Source: Campylorhamphus procurvoides (Eukaryota; Chordata; Aves; Passeriformes; Dendrocolaptidae). Taken from it: a DNA stretch of 64,000 bases. Below are positions 37,576 to 52,100 of the stretch, in pieces (position 1 is the first letter of the stretch; every line of letters begins with the position of its first letter). The DNA lies in contig WBMV01003337.1 of the NCBI GenBank assembly GCA_013396655.1, forward strand, positions 457,028 through 521,027, read 5' to 3'. Both the position numbers and the translations under genes were made by a program. The notes beneath the pieces were generated by a model, which saw only the letters and a list, made by a program, of their open reading frames with translations, had not been told where the DNA came from and made no database searches.

Positions 37576-40500
37576 TCTACCTACTCAAGCAGGTATTTTT
37601 TGTGAAGTCAATTATATAACCTGATCACCGTTCTGTTTCCTGAACATATGGGAATAACATTTTGAAATAACAATAACATTTTCACAATTTTTAGAGTCTC
37701 ACACACTCTGAGCTTTACTTTATCCCTTTTAAAGAGTAAACCGGATAATGTCTGGGGCTTGTTCAGGGTAGTCAGGGGCTGAGGCTATTGCTTGCAAACT
37801 GATTTCATGATCTGAGCAGAGCAGCTGGAGGAGCAGTGAGGTGCAAGATGACTTAGACGTGGGTAAGACTTAGGAGCTGAGCTGGAGAGATAGGGACAGC
37901 TTCCAGGAAAAACAAGTTTAGCAACAGATTGGATGTTGTTGATGAAAAATAACACAGGTCTGCAAACTAGGGATTGGTATTTGCTCCATTAAAAAAAAAA
38001 AAGGGAATTTGCACATGTAACACCAAGAAAACTGAAGTCACTTAGATCTGTTGTGTCTGTGTCCATGACACCTTCAACAGTGCCTTTAGCAACCTAGTTC
38101 TGGACTGTTCCCACCTGCTGGACTGCATGCACTAAGTTATTATTGTAGGGCTGCTTATGCATGCTGAGCTACATTCCCATGTTTGCTATTTGTAGGGTCA
38201 CTCAGACATGCTGTCTGGATTATTACTATTTTCAAGCACCTTGAGCTGCTGGAAATGATTCATTTATCCGAAGCAACAGCAAAGATATTTGTCTGAGAAA
38301 CAAAGATATGAAAGGTATGAAAAAGGTACTCTAAGCCAAATTTTGGGCCAGGCACTGGGCAACATATTATTCATTCATCATAAGCTTTGCAATATGAGAA
38401 CGGCAAAGTTATAATCAATTAAGAAAACAGAGTCTGACACTGCAATACTCTTAGCTTAAGGAAACCAAATAAAATATCACAGCTTGTTCAAAACACTTAT
38501 TTTGAAATCACCGTATAAATAAGAGGTTTAAACACACAACCTTTCAGCTAGGTTTTGGGTGAACTGTCTGATCTATTTGCTGCTGTGCAGAAACCTAAAT
38601 TTGCTTTTAAGATGAGTCTTTCATAAAAGGCTTTGGAATTCTCTCTTATTCCTCTTTTTCTACATTTGAAATGTTTTGATTTAAGGAATCCAGCCTATTG
38701 TTCCTGTAATAAACTTAATATTTACAAAGAGATGAACCTAATATGGTCACCTTTAGAAAAGGACACAATTTTGATCTTACTCTCAGGAAATCTTATTGAG
38801 TACCATTGCAAGTGAATTCCAGGCAGTATTGGAGATGAGGGTAAAGACCAAAGCAGTGCACCTGAAGGTTATTTTGGATTTAGGTTGTTCCTTGACTAGA
38901 AAGAAAATGTGGACTTTGGACTACCTGGTGAAGAGAAAGGGAACCCATGGCCCCTCTACACTTGGAAACTGCTCCTGAGAACATCATCCTGCCAGGCTTT
39001 TCTCTAGGTGACAGAAGTGCTGGGCTTTAACTCGCACACGTTGTGCTAAAACAGCAATAAGACTGTGACAAACTGACAAAAGCAGGTCAATTCACAGCTC
39101 AGGCTGACACCACTTTTTCAGTCCATATTGGTCGATTACCAGTCAAATTTCAGATACAGAAGAGAGTGGAAGAAAGAGGCATTGCTGCGACACATCAAGA
39201 TATGGCAATTGTGATTCTCTTAGGGGCCCAGGCAGTTCCACCTCTTCTGCTCTGTTTTTTGGCACCCCTCACTATTGCAGATACGTGTGTGATACCTGCT
39301 GGGAGAAAGCCCTGGAGATACCCACAGACCAGGCTTCTGACTGATCCCCCAAACCATACAGAAGTGAGCCTGCAGAGGAGATCCCAGGCAGATCCTCTGA
39401 GGCTGGAAATCCCAGGACCAGGTTTCTGAGTTAAGTGAGCTGTGGAGGGCCCTGTGCCCACTGTGTCCCCAGGCACTGCTTAGACTGAAGGCTGTTAAGA
39501 TACTCCCATGTATGTCAGTGCCCGAGGATCTCTCACATGTGGGGTTGTTTTTCTTTGCTATCCTTTCCCACAGCCTCAAAGGAAGGAAACCATTCATATG
39601 ACACAGTATTTCTGCTTTTAAGCTGGCACATTCATCCACTGATTTTTTTTTTCACTGTGTTCAAACTTTGGTTAAACTAATACTTTACAGTAAAAAACAG
39701 AGCTAATCATATCATTCCTGCATGAGAATAGCTATGACTGACAACCTTTCTGAAAACACAAGTCCATGACTCAGTGCACACAACACAATTTCTGAAGGGC
39801 AAAATGAAAACTGCCTGGAAAATAACATCAAAGCAGAAGAGGAAAAATAATACACAGGATAAGAGTATAGCAGGCAGACAAAAGATTTGCTAAACCCCAA
39901 ACATCATCTACTTTCCTGCTACAGGTTGTTCAGAGGAAAGAAGGATTGCGCATCCTCACGTTCAGATTTAAGTACGTTTTCTATGCATTTTTACTTTTAA
40001 TGCAATTTTTTTTGTCCTGTTGCCTACAGAGAAATTATGTGTATTCATAAAATATCTTTTCTCCTTTTGCATTATCAGAATCAACTGTCTGTCATGGCCT
40101 TATGAGGTCCTTTTTTCTCAAAAGTGTAGGAGTGAGGGCTGGACCTGGGCATTCAGGACGAGCCCTGGATCTCTGAGTCCAGTCTGAGTATTGCAGGTTT
40201 AACATCACCTAATTCTTTTCATAAATCTACTTTCTGATTGGGAAACATGTCACATACCATGACTACTGTTATGAAATAATAACAAGTAAATCCAAGGAGT
40301 TTTTTGCCTTTTTAAGGGAAAAATATAACAAAAGTTAAACAACTCCCTTCAATTAAACAATGACTAAAACCCATAGTAGCTTCCTTCATACAAGCCCAAG
40401 GCCAAGTTCAGAAAAGTAACTTGCTTAATCCAAGGGACAAGAATTACTTAGTCTTATTTCCCTGACTCATGCAATCAGCTCAATCATCAAACCTCTTTCA

Positions 40501-42550
40501 CAATGAACAGGAGTTCGGGGGTGGTCATGGGAAATAAACCTTTATATTGTTTAACCTGATTTCTACAACAAGTATCTGCACTGGGAGCAACAATGGTAAA
40601 AAACAGTTAAACTCTTCCCTACCAAGATTTCAGTGGTGCTTGTGCTGATGTTCCCATCACAATACCAAGCAAAAATCATCTCAACTTGCAAAGAAAAGTG
40701 ATAATTAGAGCTTACATTGTCTTCTATCCTTCTCAGGAAAGCTGGACCAGGTGGAGTCACTATCCCAACATGACAGTCCAGGGTCTGGCAGACAGAGCCT
40801 GGGAAGTACCTGAAATAAAATAGATGGAAAACTCTCAAAAAGGCAGTTCAGGCTGCTTCCTGCCCCCAGAGACTTCTGGAGTTCCAGAGGCTGAGCACAG
40901 AGTGAGTAACAAACAGACGAATCCTTCAAGAGGAAGTAGAAACATGAATGGAGACATCGAGAGCTGGACGTACAATTGGTTCAGTGATATTTACTCTCTG
41001 AGTGCTGGGAAAGAATTGTGATTACAAATAGTCCTTTCAATGCTACTTGGCAGGTACAAATGTAAGGTGAGTCAGTTTTTATCTCATAGCTGAACAAATA
41101 GCTGAAACAGAGAAATGTACTAAGGTCCAAGCACCCTGACAGTGTATGTAATTGCAGTTATACTGGTTTTAACAGTGTTCCACCTATTTACATGAGCTGT
41201 ATGTAGGTGTGCCTGTCCAAGTGCTTTTCCATGGTCAGGAACCTACTAGACTTTCATTAGAATTGCAGTTGGTAATGCTTGACAATGCTGCCTGACACTT
41301 CCTACCAATTTCAGTTGCTTTTAATCTTGCCAGATATTACCAATTCAGGCTGGACTTGGCATCCTGGTTATGTATAATTTTGCTGAAATTGTCATCAATC
41401 CCAAGTGTCCATTCCAAGGATGAAATTAAAGAAAAATACACTGCTTTCTTTGCCTTTGTTTAATATATATATATATACATACTTTTTTACCTACCATTAT
41501 ATTTCTATTTGGTTACTACTACATAATTGCAGTGTTACGCTCTTTCCACTATAGAAATTTTGCAATTTAGAAGCAGCAGAAAAGGAAGGGATGTCCCACT
41601 GTTAGAACTGTGTGCCTTGCTGCCCACTGAAGAGGATTATGTATTGATCTGCTCCTTATCAATTCTCCTCACACTGGAAGGAGTCTGCGTCTTATCTTTC
41701 CAGTTGGACTGGATTCCCTCTCATTTGATCACTGAAGGGAAACCTAAATATGGCCAAGGGGTGGGTCAAGAACATCTGGTCCAGGTTTGTTGAGGGCTGT
41801 GCAGTAAGGCAACAGTAGCAGGGTGTCAGGTTAGTGCCCTTACTAAATTATTCATCACCAATGATTCATTAAGCTGTGTTAACTGACAGAAATTACAATA
41901 TAACTGTTAAAAGATATCCTTGTGATTGGTTATGTTACTATGCAGGAGCATTCCCTCAGCTTTGCAAAAATATTCTACAGTTCCTATATGTCTGACTTTA
42001 TTTTCAATGGGAGAGGGTAAAAATAGTCTGCTAAAACAGATTTTATAATAAACTATTATTCTATAAAGTAATTGGAGAGCTTATTAGAGATGATGATTAC
42101 TTTGCGATTCTAACTAGAGAAACTATACTCAAGGCCTGTCAGCCTGTTTGATGGGATTTCATTTATATCCTTTTTTGGGAGCTACTCGGTATAGTGGCTG
42201 TTTCAAGTCCAGAGGAAGGTAGGCAGACACGTGCCTTGCCTGCCACAAAAATCTGACTACCTTTTAATTTTGGACCACACCATCAATGATGCAAATTGAC
42301 ATAGCTCCACTGAATGCAAAGTTTCAGGCAGATTTGAAAAGGTGCCAGTTCCTGTCCCTTCATCCCAGTGGAGCTGTTCTTGCATTCACACATGGAGATT
42401 TGCTTTAAAACTTGCATAAAGCATTATTTCCTGGAAATGGTTCCCTTTCACTTTGGGTATTTCAAAAAAAGTATCCAAAACTGTCAAAAGGTAAAAAGAA
42501 ACAGCAGGGTTGAAGAAGAAAATTGCTTAATTCAGTGATCTAAGAGTTAG

Positions 42551-42572
42551 ACATGGTTATAACATGGTTATA
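42551..42572 (+). repeat. Tandem 11-mer, two copies
   Basis: ACATGGTTATA occurs twice head-to-tail without mismatch. It is a probable recent slippage duplication with no evident function. Confidence 0.95.
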
Positions 42573-43085
42573 AAAGAAAACTTCTAAAACGCTTGAATGG
42601 AATTTAAGAAAAATACATTGATTAAGATATAGTTAATACAGTAATCTAAAATTTCCTGAAGACTTAATGAGTTTGAAGCCATTAAAACTTCATTGAACAC
42701 AGGAGACAGAATCAGAACTGACATGTAACTCAAAATCATCTGAATTATCTCTTTCACTTACATTAGGCAGAAAAAAACAGTAAACAGTCAATGAGATATA
42801 AGAAGCATAGTCAGGCAACATCAATGGGCAGCAGACAAAGGCTGGGTCATACAGTATACTGAGAAGAGAGCTTGACCTTTGGAATTGAAATATAGGCATT
42901 TTAAGCTCCAGTGGAATGTATCAGAATGGCCTTTTTCAACTTAAATGCATAAAAGGTCGAGGGGAGGTCATATTTGGCTTTGGGTTCATCAGCACAGAGC
43001 ATATCCCAGCCCTTTCTTTATTCATTCTCATTTGAAAAAAGGGTTTTCAAACCTCTCTGGCATGGCATAAATATTCATTCTCCAG

Positions 43086-43171
43086 GGCCAGATTTTCAGT
43101 TGGTGTAAAATAGGATAAACTACATTGAAATAAGGAAGCTCTGCCAATTTATACCAACTCAGAATCTGGCC
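43086..43171. mobile_element. Palindromic MITE-like element, copy B
   Basis: Left arm GGCCAGATTTTCAGTTGGT at 43086-43104 pairs with the reverse complement of ACCAACTCAGAATCTGGCC at 43153-43171, 17 of 19 bases. The pairing continues inward (TGTAAAAT against ATTTATA), so most of the 86 bp could fold into one hairpin. The ends match copy A at 21034-21119 in their GGCCAGAT start. This is the best-preserved member in the window. Its compact self-complementary form fits a non-autonomous DNA transposon; no transposase is present. Confidence 0.75.
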
Positions 43172-46100
43172 ATCCTGTTCACATTCTTTTAAGATTCAGA
43201 AACTGCAATTTTAAAACTTTTCCTGGAGCAAATGCTTCCAACAATAATGATGCATGTTGAAATTTGAGACTCTGACATTTAAATTGTCTGGGGTTTTCTT
43301 TGAAAGGCATGGCAGGAGGCATCCTCCAGAAGAGCCAAGGAGAGAGTAAATACTGCAACAATCTAGTTTACTGCTTCTCTATGTGTTCAGCCTTCAATAG
43401 CAGTTTTATGTCTTTTTCAATATTCCCACAATTCTTTTTAGATGGGAAAGAACTTTTCTGTTCCCTTATAAATTGCTTTGAAAATGGAGAAAGACAAAAA
43501 ATAAAAGGGCCACTAACAAATGGCACTGGCACTTTAACACAGCAAGGAGAGACCCAGTAGATGCAATAGGACTATGCATCCATAGCAGAGCCCTATTCTG
43601 ACTCTCGTACCAAACAAATTAATTACAGAGAAACTGCATGAGTACAGGGTGATCATCCAAAGTGAAATGAGCGCTCATCTTAAATAAACAAACATCCACA
43701 ATTACTTAATTTATCAGTCTCTTTTGTAAAGGAAGTATTTCACATCCTGCTTTCTTGGTGCACTAAGGCAATTTCTAACATATTGGTATAGAAAAACACC
43801 TCTCTTTTGTTTGGGATAGAGAATCCATTTGAAGAAATAAAATAACGGCAAACTTCTGCTGCCCTGAATAACTATTTTTATCCTAAAATTAATAATAAAT
43901 AGGAGTTTTTGTTTCATTCTTTTTATTTTCATTCTTAAGAGTTTGGATGACACTATTAAAACATTTGCAGAGACTCTTAGGAAAAACACAGCCCACCCCA
44001 GGTGGCATTGGTTTTCACGTGGCATTTCTTAGTCTTTATCCAATTTCACTTCTGTCCCTCAGCATGCAGGACAATCAACACAAACCAGTCAGTATTTCTC
44101 CATATTGAGAGTCAATTCCAAGGGAGAGAATCTCATTTTATATTTTATTTTATTTGTCTGTAATATGCTTATCCTTACATGAACATTTTAGACACAGATT
44201 CCAAATTATGCATTCATTGGAAAGATTAACTCTGATTAACAAATTCATGCTAAACAACTGTGTTTAATTGGATTGTAAGTAGCTAAATGTGAATGCTTCT
44301 CAGTTCTATGTGGAAAACAAAACAAAAACTAATTTTAAAATATTTAATGAGGAACAAACTCTCTGTTGCTGACCTATCTTCACTGGTGATGAACCCTTCT
44401 TCACTGCATTCCCCTGCATGCAAAGTTCCCCTAATCTAGTCCTAATAGTGGTTAAAGTTATCTGTCTAATCAAACTAATTAGCACTGGTGAACGGAGACA
44501 TAATCATAATAGAAAGCAAATGCCAGTTTTACAAAATGAAAACGCCATATGTGCAGTAATTAGTGAACCACACGCACTTTTTATAAATCACATTTATTAG
44601 TTCATAAACAAATCAAATCCTAAATGAAATGAACGTTACCATTAACAAACACCAATAAATAAACAGATACAATGACTGGCCCTGCTGGGTGCATTGTGCC
44701 AGGATAGGGAAGGGTACCCCCCTCATCTCAAAGTTCCATTAGAGCTGCTCAAGGCTTTTTAAAGGGTACTGTGTCATCTTCTTTAAGTCACAGCATGGAT
44801 GTATTAGCTGATCTAGGGAAGCTGCATTTTGATCATATGGGCTGTTCTTGACTGGAGACCAGATGGTCATAAATTAGGATATTCAGGTTATATTCATGAT
44901 GAAAAATGTAGTACTAATAAGTACTCTAATAGTGTTCTACAGAAGACCAGGTTTCACCCAAAATTTAATGTGGATTTTATCACCTTGCATAAATGATGAT
45001 ATAGGACAAACTATATTTAATGGCCATCCCCCCCACCCCAAAAATTGTCAAAATACAGGAACCTCTGCTTGGCTTTAAAACTCAAATCTTCTTCCTTTAA
45101 CTGATGGTGCCTAGGTCATTCCTTAAAGGTGATTATAAGAAAAGACAAAAAAGGATTTGCAACAAGAACATTTTTGCAGGTTGTAAATTCTAAAAACTCA
45201 GCTTAGAGGCATTTCAATTACACATCGATCGCTTCTTTCCCACTAAGCAGCTCAGTATCTGGCTGATAACACCTAGCCAGCAGAGGCACACTTTCAGCTG
45301 CCTTCACACTCAACATACAAAGGGCTATTTTATACTTCAGACACACAGCTTAAATATATAATATTGGAGAGACTCATGGTCTAAATATAAAGTATTGGAG
45401 GCTCGGTCTGAACTCAATACTCACAGGAAGACTTAGCTAAAATTAAGAAGGTTTGTAATAAATACCAAGTATCATTACATATCTGGTCACAGTTTTCACA
45501 GCTTTCCTCTCCCAGGAAATACTGGCAGCAGAAAAATTATGAACCTAGATATTTCTGGAGGTACAAAAACTACTGCACTCCTCTAGCTCTTAAAATAATC
45601 TAATGGCTGAGACCTCTTCTTTACAGTAAGTGGTCTTCAATTTAATAGATCCTGCCTATTTCCAAGCTTTGGCCAGAAACCACCTTTCCTCTCTACAGTT
45701 TTGCTTAAAACACTGCAGAACTCGGTCTTTTGGTTTCTTGAACCCTTTTGCTTTTGACAAAAGGAAGCCTTTGACTTCCACAGTTCTGTAGATCAGATCC
45801 GATAATGAATTTTCCTGCATCTGCAGATACCCAGATTTGAGTCTGAGCTTAGTCGCATCTTTGTTTTCAAGGTGATCGTATAATCTGGAGGAGCAATGTT
45901 CAGGAATGGGCTGTGCACATTCTGCTCTGAGATCATTGCATGATATATGTACAATTCCTCACTTTTTGAGGTGAGAACACAGTGTGAACTTGGGAAACAG
46001 AAGTACAAACCAACTTTTCTATAAGTGGTAAGTTGTATGATTACTATTCCCTTTGGTGCTCATTTTGAAAACATTAATTAGAGTGGGTATTTAATGTGAC

Positions 46101-47559
46101 TCTCCTGTAGTTTGTACACGAATAGCTCAAACTAATCTCACCCCGCCCCAGCAATTCCAATGTACGCTGTAACAATGTCTGAAACATTAACAGTGAATTA
46201 ATTATACTTGTGCAGTGGCGCCTGGTCACTTTGCTTTCTGTCTAGTTTATCTTTATTTTAGGCTAAAGAAAACAACAATGAAGGAACAAACACGCAATAA
46301 AATCTGTGCAAGAGATAGAAAGCAGAGTATCCCCGTTTTGGTTCCCGTCTTGGCCCTACCCCCCATCTGGGTGGGAAACATGCTTTTTACATTTAAATTG
46401 CAATGCAGAGAAAACAGACCCAAAGTTTCAAGCATGCTGTGCATTTAAATTTGATCCCTTTTTTGTTTGTTTATTTTCCTGTACTTCTTTGGATTGGACA
46501 GGAAGTTTAAGCATTGCAATACAGAAACAAAGGCCAATTTCATTGTATATTTGGCCTGGCCAAGACTAAGAGGTAATACCAATATTGTGAAAAAGCCTGA
46601 GCAGGAAGGTTTTTTCCCATAATAGTTGAAATGAATCCACACAATCATCCAAATACTTGTGGATTTTTCAAAACAGAGTATCACCAACAACACATGGTCC
46701 AAAATAGTTACCCAAGATTCCACAAAACAACTACATGAAATTGCCTTGAAAATTATTATATTTAAAAATATTAAAACCAAAACAGTTGGTCTTCTGAAAT
46801 CCTTGGGCACTTTTATTTATTCACATTGTTAAGAAAAGGCTTTCATGAAATCTCTTGTTTCCAAGACCTGGAACTCTAGAACCCTTGCCCAAACTCTGTT
46901 AAGGCCCTGGGGTAAAAATCACAAAAGAACAACCAGTGCAAAATGCACCAACACCTCCCAGCTTAGATTGACTCCTATGGTTGGCAGAAAGGCCATATGA
47001 GTCTCACACATCTTAGAAATCTGGGCTGGGAATTTTACCCTCTGACACCAGCAGAACATAAAGGCTAGTCCTGGTTGTGTGGGAAGAACACACTTCAGAA
47101 AACACTTTTCTCCTTTAAACAGGTGTACTGAATCTATTTTTCATGGAGCAGAGAGGTAACAGGAAGGAAAGGGAGGAAGAACTATGATATACTAGTGCAA
47201 AGGAGATGTGGGGAACCTTTGTAAGGAAGCAGAAACAGTCACTTACAGAAACACGTGTTCCAGTCTGTCAAGCCCCTCCACAGCATTCAAATGCTATCAG
47301 CCCTCTATTTTACTGTTTCAAGAGAGTAGTTTTAGCCTCATCTCCATGCAGAAGGTCTAAAGCAACTTGAACTCCCACTGTCAGTACAATTTCAGAAAAA
47401 ATGACAGGACACCCGCCCAGTACTGTGATGTTTCAGCCGGACCAATTCTGTTCCCACTGAAGGCCAAAGGGGATTGTTTAGTGACCAACCTGAGCCAGCA
47501 CAGGGGAGATACCTGACTCCACAGCCTGATTAGTGCCTACAAGAGGCACTGAAAAGACC

Positions 47560-47790
47560 CCTGTAGATTTAAATAGCCATTAACTGTTTGACTAACTAAA
47601 TGGGGTTTATGACTGCTTTGCATTAAAGCTGGTAGATATCAGTGATCTGACCCCAGCATTGTAAACAGCAAGAGAGAGCTTTAATTTGCTTATTCTTTGA
47701 AGACTGGCCTTTTAGCATTCTAATAAAGACTAATCTACGCAGGATAAACTAGAGTATGTTTTAAGTAATTATACTACATGGTTAAACAGT
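47560..47790. promoter_or_regulatory. Candidate conserved non-coding element
   Basis: This repeat-free stretch contains words such as AAATAGCCATTAACTG, TTTGCATTAAAGC (octamer-like), GCTTTAATTTGCTTATTC and TCTAATAAAGACTAATC. The density of TAAT cores and the octamer-like word suggests an enhancer-type sequence. There is no coding potential. It cannot be confirmed from one genome. Confidence 0.25.
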
Positions 47791-49155
47791 CATTACTATA
47801 GGAGCACAAAGACCAAAAAGATTAGTTCATACTAAATATTTCTCTTAAGTGATGTTGTTTTCCCCTCCTAATTTGGTTTTCTTACAACAAACTTTGCCTT
47901 CACAATTATTCCCTTGGTTACTGTAAGAGTGCCAACATAATTTAGTATTTGGGGCTGGTACACAGAGCCTGGCAGAAACCTGACTCAAGCAAGTTTTGCT
48001 GCAGATTGGAGATGCGGCTTATTGCACAGAAAGCAGTTTTCTATATGAAAACTATTAAACTATATGAAGAGTAATTAAAAGCATCAATTAGGAATGTGAA
48101 ATACAAATAATTTTATATTAGCCAGAAAACTTATTCTGACATACTAAAATGGGTGCCTGAAAGAAGCTGCAGTGTGGGTTGCCACTTATTCAGAGCTCTA
48201 AAATACTGCCAAGTGGTGTTTAAATGTATCATTTGATGTGGTATTTATAGGAAAATAATTTATTCTTACAATTTAAATTAGTGTAATACTCTGTCACTAT
48301 GTTCATTTGTATGAAGATTCCCAGAAGTGCCACTGCTATGCTGACAGTTAAATTTAATTCTGCAAACAAACTTGTCTCTTTATGTGTGTGGAAAGACACA
48401 ACCTGACATACTCTACACTCCAGCTTTCCCATGCCAGGAAAAAGGGCAACAACGCTATGAGTTGTCCTCATGCTTTGTCACGTTTTTCCAAAATAATTAA
48501 TTTTTACTGTGAAAGAGTAGCCACTTAACTATATTTAATGGCTCTATGGCAGAAACTTCCTGTTTCACATAAAGTTATGTAGCTTTCTTCTATGGGGAGT
48601 CATTGCAAAAGGTTGGACTCCTTCGTTCTGCAGAGCTACATCCAAAGAACAGCAGAGGCCTTTCACTCTGCTCTTTGGCAGAATGCAACAAAGTAGTTAC
48701 CCCATCACCTCACATGCAACTGGTTGAGAAGGCTATGAATTAGATTTTTATGAAAAACAAGAGTTAGAACAAACTTCAGTCAATCTAACCTTGCTATTTC
48801 TCAAGAAGTTTCGGCTATTAGTCTCTAAAATCTGATTCTGAATGTTCAGATGTTATCTACTTGTTACACTGCTGGCACTGACACACAATCCTAGGCAGAA
48901 AGATGCACAAAGGTAAATTCTGGAGCACTTCATGCCAAAACAAGGTGTGTGCACATACACATACAGCATTGGGAGACAAAGAGCTGCTGTTGGAAAAAGC
49001 AGAACACCACTTGGCTTCTGGCATTCACCCTTTGCTCAACAAAACAGGTTCTCTTTAGCTTGTCTTTGAAAACAAAAAGACACAAAAACACACAAAAACA
49101 AAGAAGTCACAAAATCAAATGAAAGCAAAGAATTCTTTATGGCAATGAAGCAGAC

Positions 49156-49181
49156 TTTTTTTTTTCTTTTTTTTTTTTTTT
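49156..49181 (+). repeat. Poly(T) tract
   Basis: Twenty-five T with one C at 49166. On the minus strand this reads as an interrupted poly(A), as would follow a retrocopy. The DNA that would be the body, just above 49181, matches nothing I know and no target-site duplication is apparent. I record it only as a simple repeat. Confidence 0.9.
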
Positions 49182-52100
49182 GTAATACTCTCCATCTGTA
49201 CCAAAAGACAAAATAGTAATAGCCTGACACACATGCCAAAAGGGAAAGGTTACAATACAAAAAATAGGTGCACTGAAGGATTGGTCCTACAGTGTATGGC
49301 ATCACATCCACGGAATAGTTTAAGGAAATATTATCAACCCATACCTAAAAGGTACAAGGAAACTTTCCCTAAAGTTGTTAACAATTGGTGTCTCTGAAGG
49401 TAAGCTTTCCCAAGCCTCACCAACTAAGAAATTACTCAAGGAGGAAATATATACAAAGTATTCCTTCATCTTCATGCGGGAGAACAAATGCTGTGTACCT
49501 CACTTCTGGGTGTTTAATGTTATAGCAGAAAGAAAAAAAAAAGAAGTAATATCTTTGCTTTTAAAGATAAATGTACAGTTTTCAAGTGCAAGATTACACA
49601 TAGCTCTGTGGTCTGATCTGCCAACTGCATCATGACATCTTGTCTCAAGAAGACCTTGGAAACAGACTGAGCTTCTAGAGGTAGATTATTCTTCACATCC
49701 TTTCTCGAAGATATCAATAGACATCCCTGAGTCATGTGTGATGCTCTGCCTTCCATCCACAGTGAACTCAGAAGCCCAGGTCAAGGCAGAGGCTCTTGCC
49801 TTGGAGCACAACTTCGATGCTGGCTAAAACATAAGAAGCAGGAGGGAGCAGCTGCTATGTACTTTTTGGTGACATGGTGCATCCAAGCAGGCACATGATA
49901 AGAAGAATAAGGGGTAAGAATGGCCTGGGAAAAGGACTGCTCTCTTTAGCAACTCTAGCAGAACTAAGGGGTACAGCTGACTCAGAATATCATATCTTGG
50001 GCACCAAGAAATTTTGTGTCTTCACCAAAGAAAAGAAATATTCCACTGCATTCAGTCAGAGCAACAATTTCAGATGAGTTACAGCAAACACATGTTGATA
50101 AGCTAGTTGGACAGTTTCAGTTCAAAGATAAAATCTCTTCATCAGCTCATCAAGGGAACAATCCAATCTGTGAAGTCCTAATCTACTCTTACTCAAAGCA
50201 TACCAGCAGCAAGGAAAATTCTCATCTATTTCCCCTAAAAATTACAATCAATTGTATTAAAATATAGTTGAGAAACACATATGCTTGATTACCTGAAGAA
50301 CAGCAGTCGTAGCTCATTTGTACTTTTAAGCAAGATATGATGGTAAATCTTCCATCCAGAAAAGTAATGTGTTAACCCACTCTGTCACCTAATCCCTAAG
50401 AGTCTCATTTTGATTGTACAAAAATAATTTAGGGAACCTAAGAGTTTAAAACTGTCTTTTCTGGTTCCTAAGTGCTTCATTTTAATAGATATTAGCTGTT
50501 AAAGATACTCATTTTAACAATGACATTTACAGCTTTAACCAGTCTATCATAGAGCATAGAGCATCACTTAGCAGGATAGTACTGTTTAAAAAATAATCTA
50601 CCTGCTTTAATGTATATTGGAGTGTAGTATTTGATGTTGAATTAGGTCATTTTAACCCTTCAGCATTTTCCAGGAGCATGAATAGACTTCAGACCTTTTT
50701 AGTTCAACACAGAACTGAAAGATTCTTCCACACAATCAGAATATTCACTTACATCTCCCTTTCCATTTAAATTCCTTTCAATTAATTAAGCCTCACAATA
50801 TCATTGCAAAGGTTTAGAAGCTACCATTCCTCATTTTGGAGTTGCAGGCCATATCCATTTGAGATGGGTGGAATAACTCCCACTGTTTTGAAGCAGGCTA
50901 AAGAACCAGGCTTTTTCATACCACAGAGAAGACTCCCATCAATTTTCAAGGGACTGGCTGGAGACACAGGTGACTAAACCAAAGCCACACACTGCCACAA
51001 GACATCGTAAATGTCCTGAGAGATCCCAGATGTACAGATTCCTGCGTATCTGTAACCACAACATTATCCTGCTTTTGAAACAAAATCACGAGACAGTGGA
51101 TGATGAAGAAAATGTCAACGGGATGTATAAACATGCACTGGAAATCTAAGAAGCTGATTCTTCTTTTGTTGCTAAAGGCAAAAGAAGTGCCATGCTAGAT
51201 CAAACAGCAAATCCAATTAACACAGTATCCTCTCTCTCACAGTGACCAGCTGTTAGAAAATGGTACAAGAATTATGTTATGCTGTCTCCATTTCTTAAAC
51301 CCAAAACTTGAAACACCTTTCTGAGCCAGACCTTGAATCCAGACCAAGTACCTTTAAACAACCCTGCAGCCTTTTCTGGTCTATCTCCATTGCTGCTCAA
51401 GATGGTGGGATAGGAAATGAAATGAGCATGGCTCACTGAGCAAGATGGAGCTTTGGCCCTACATGGAAGGAAGTACTGTCTGGAGTCATCTCCTAACTCT
51501 ATAGCACCCATAGGGATGCTAGCTCTGTGGGAGCAACTGGTGGAAGGTATCACACTCCTGTGCAAGACTGTGGCTCTCCATTTTCCATCGACTTCTTGCA
51601 GGCAGGGGAGCTGCTGCCATCCTCAGTGGCAGAAGTCCAGCCCAGTAGGAGACCCCAAGGAAGCTTATGAGGGCTGGAAGGTTGCTCGCGCACGAAAGCC
51701 CAATGCCACCCACACACTTGAAGCAGGTTGCTGCTGAGCTGCTGACTGGAGGCACCTCACATTGCTTCAAAACGACAGAGCACACCATTATTCGCAGGCA
51801 TCATCGGGGCTATTTGGCAATAATGTGCCCATACGGGCCTGTCTGAAATAAGGGAGCAGCAGAATGAAGGACCACACGCACTCCATTGGCTTCTACTTGC
51901 ATCCCTTTGAGATGGGTGATGAAAACTAGAGAGCCCCTGAAACATGCGTATGCCACCAATTTAGGCAGTGGAATAAATATTTTCTCTTCTGTTTTCTCTC
52001 TTTGCTTAATAATTCGGAAAATTCTCCTTGCTTTCCCAGCTGCTGCTGAGCAATAAGTAGCTATTTTTAGAGAGCTAATCACTGTGACTCCACAATATTT

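Larger units (their letters stand above)
35263..43085. other. Non-coding DNA with a purine tract and a CpG-rich patch
   Basis: This 7.8 kb has no recognisable gene. The first ~130 bases after the CR1 fragment are GC-rich and could be a diverged continuation of it, but I cannot match them. The longest open frame is 139 codons on the minus strand at 39220-39639, without any domain. The purine tract, the CpG-rich patch, a tandem 11-mer and small TA/TG runs (35783-35797, 41463-41477) are the structured features. A fragment near 42290-42315 faintly resembles a palindromic repeat core. Confidence 0.6.

Noticed and set aside
39220..39639. 139-codon open frame on the minus strand
   Set aside because: It lies in locally GC-richer DNA where chance frames are longer, overlaps an 87-codon plus-strand frame, and shows no recognisable family.
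49036..49311. Possible processed pseudogene or retrocopy ending in the poly(A) read on the minus strand
   Set aside because: The DNA next to the homopolymer matches no gene I recognise and no target-site duplication is visible.
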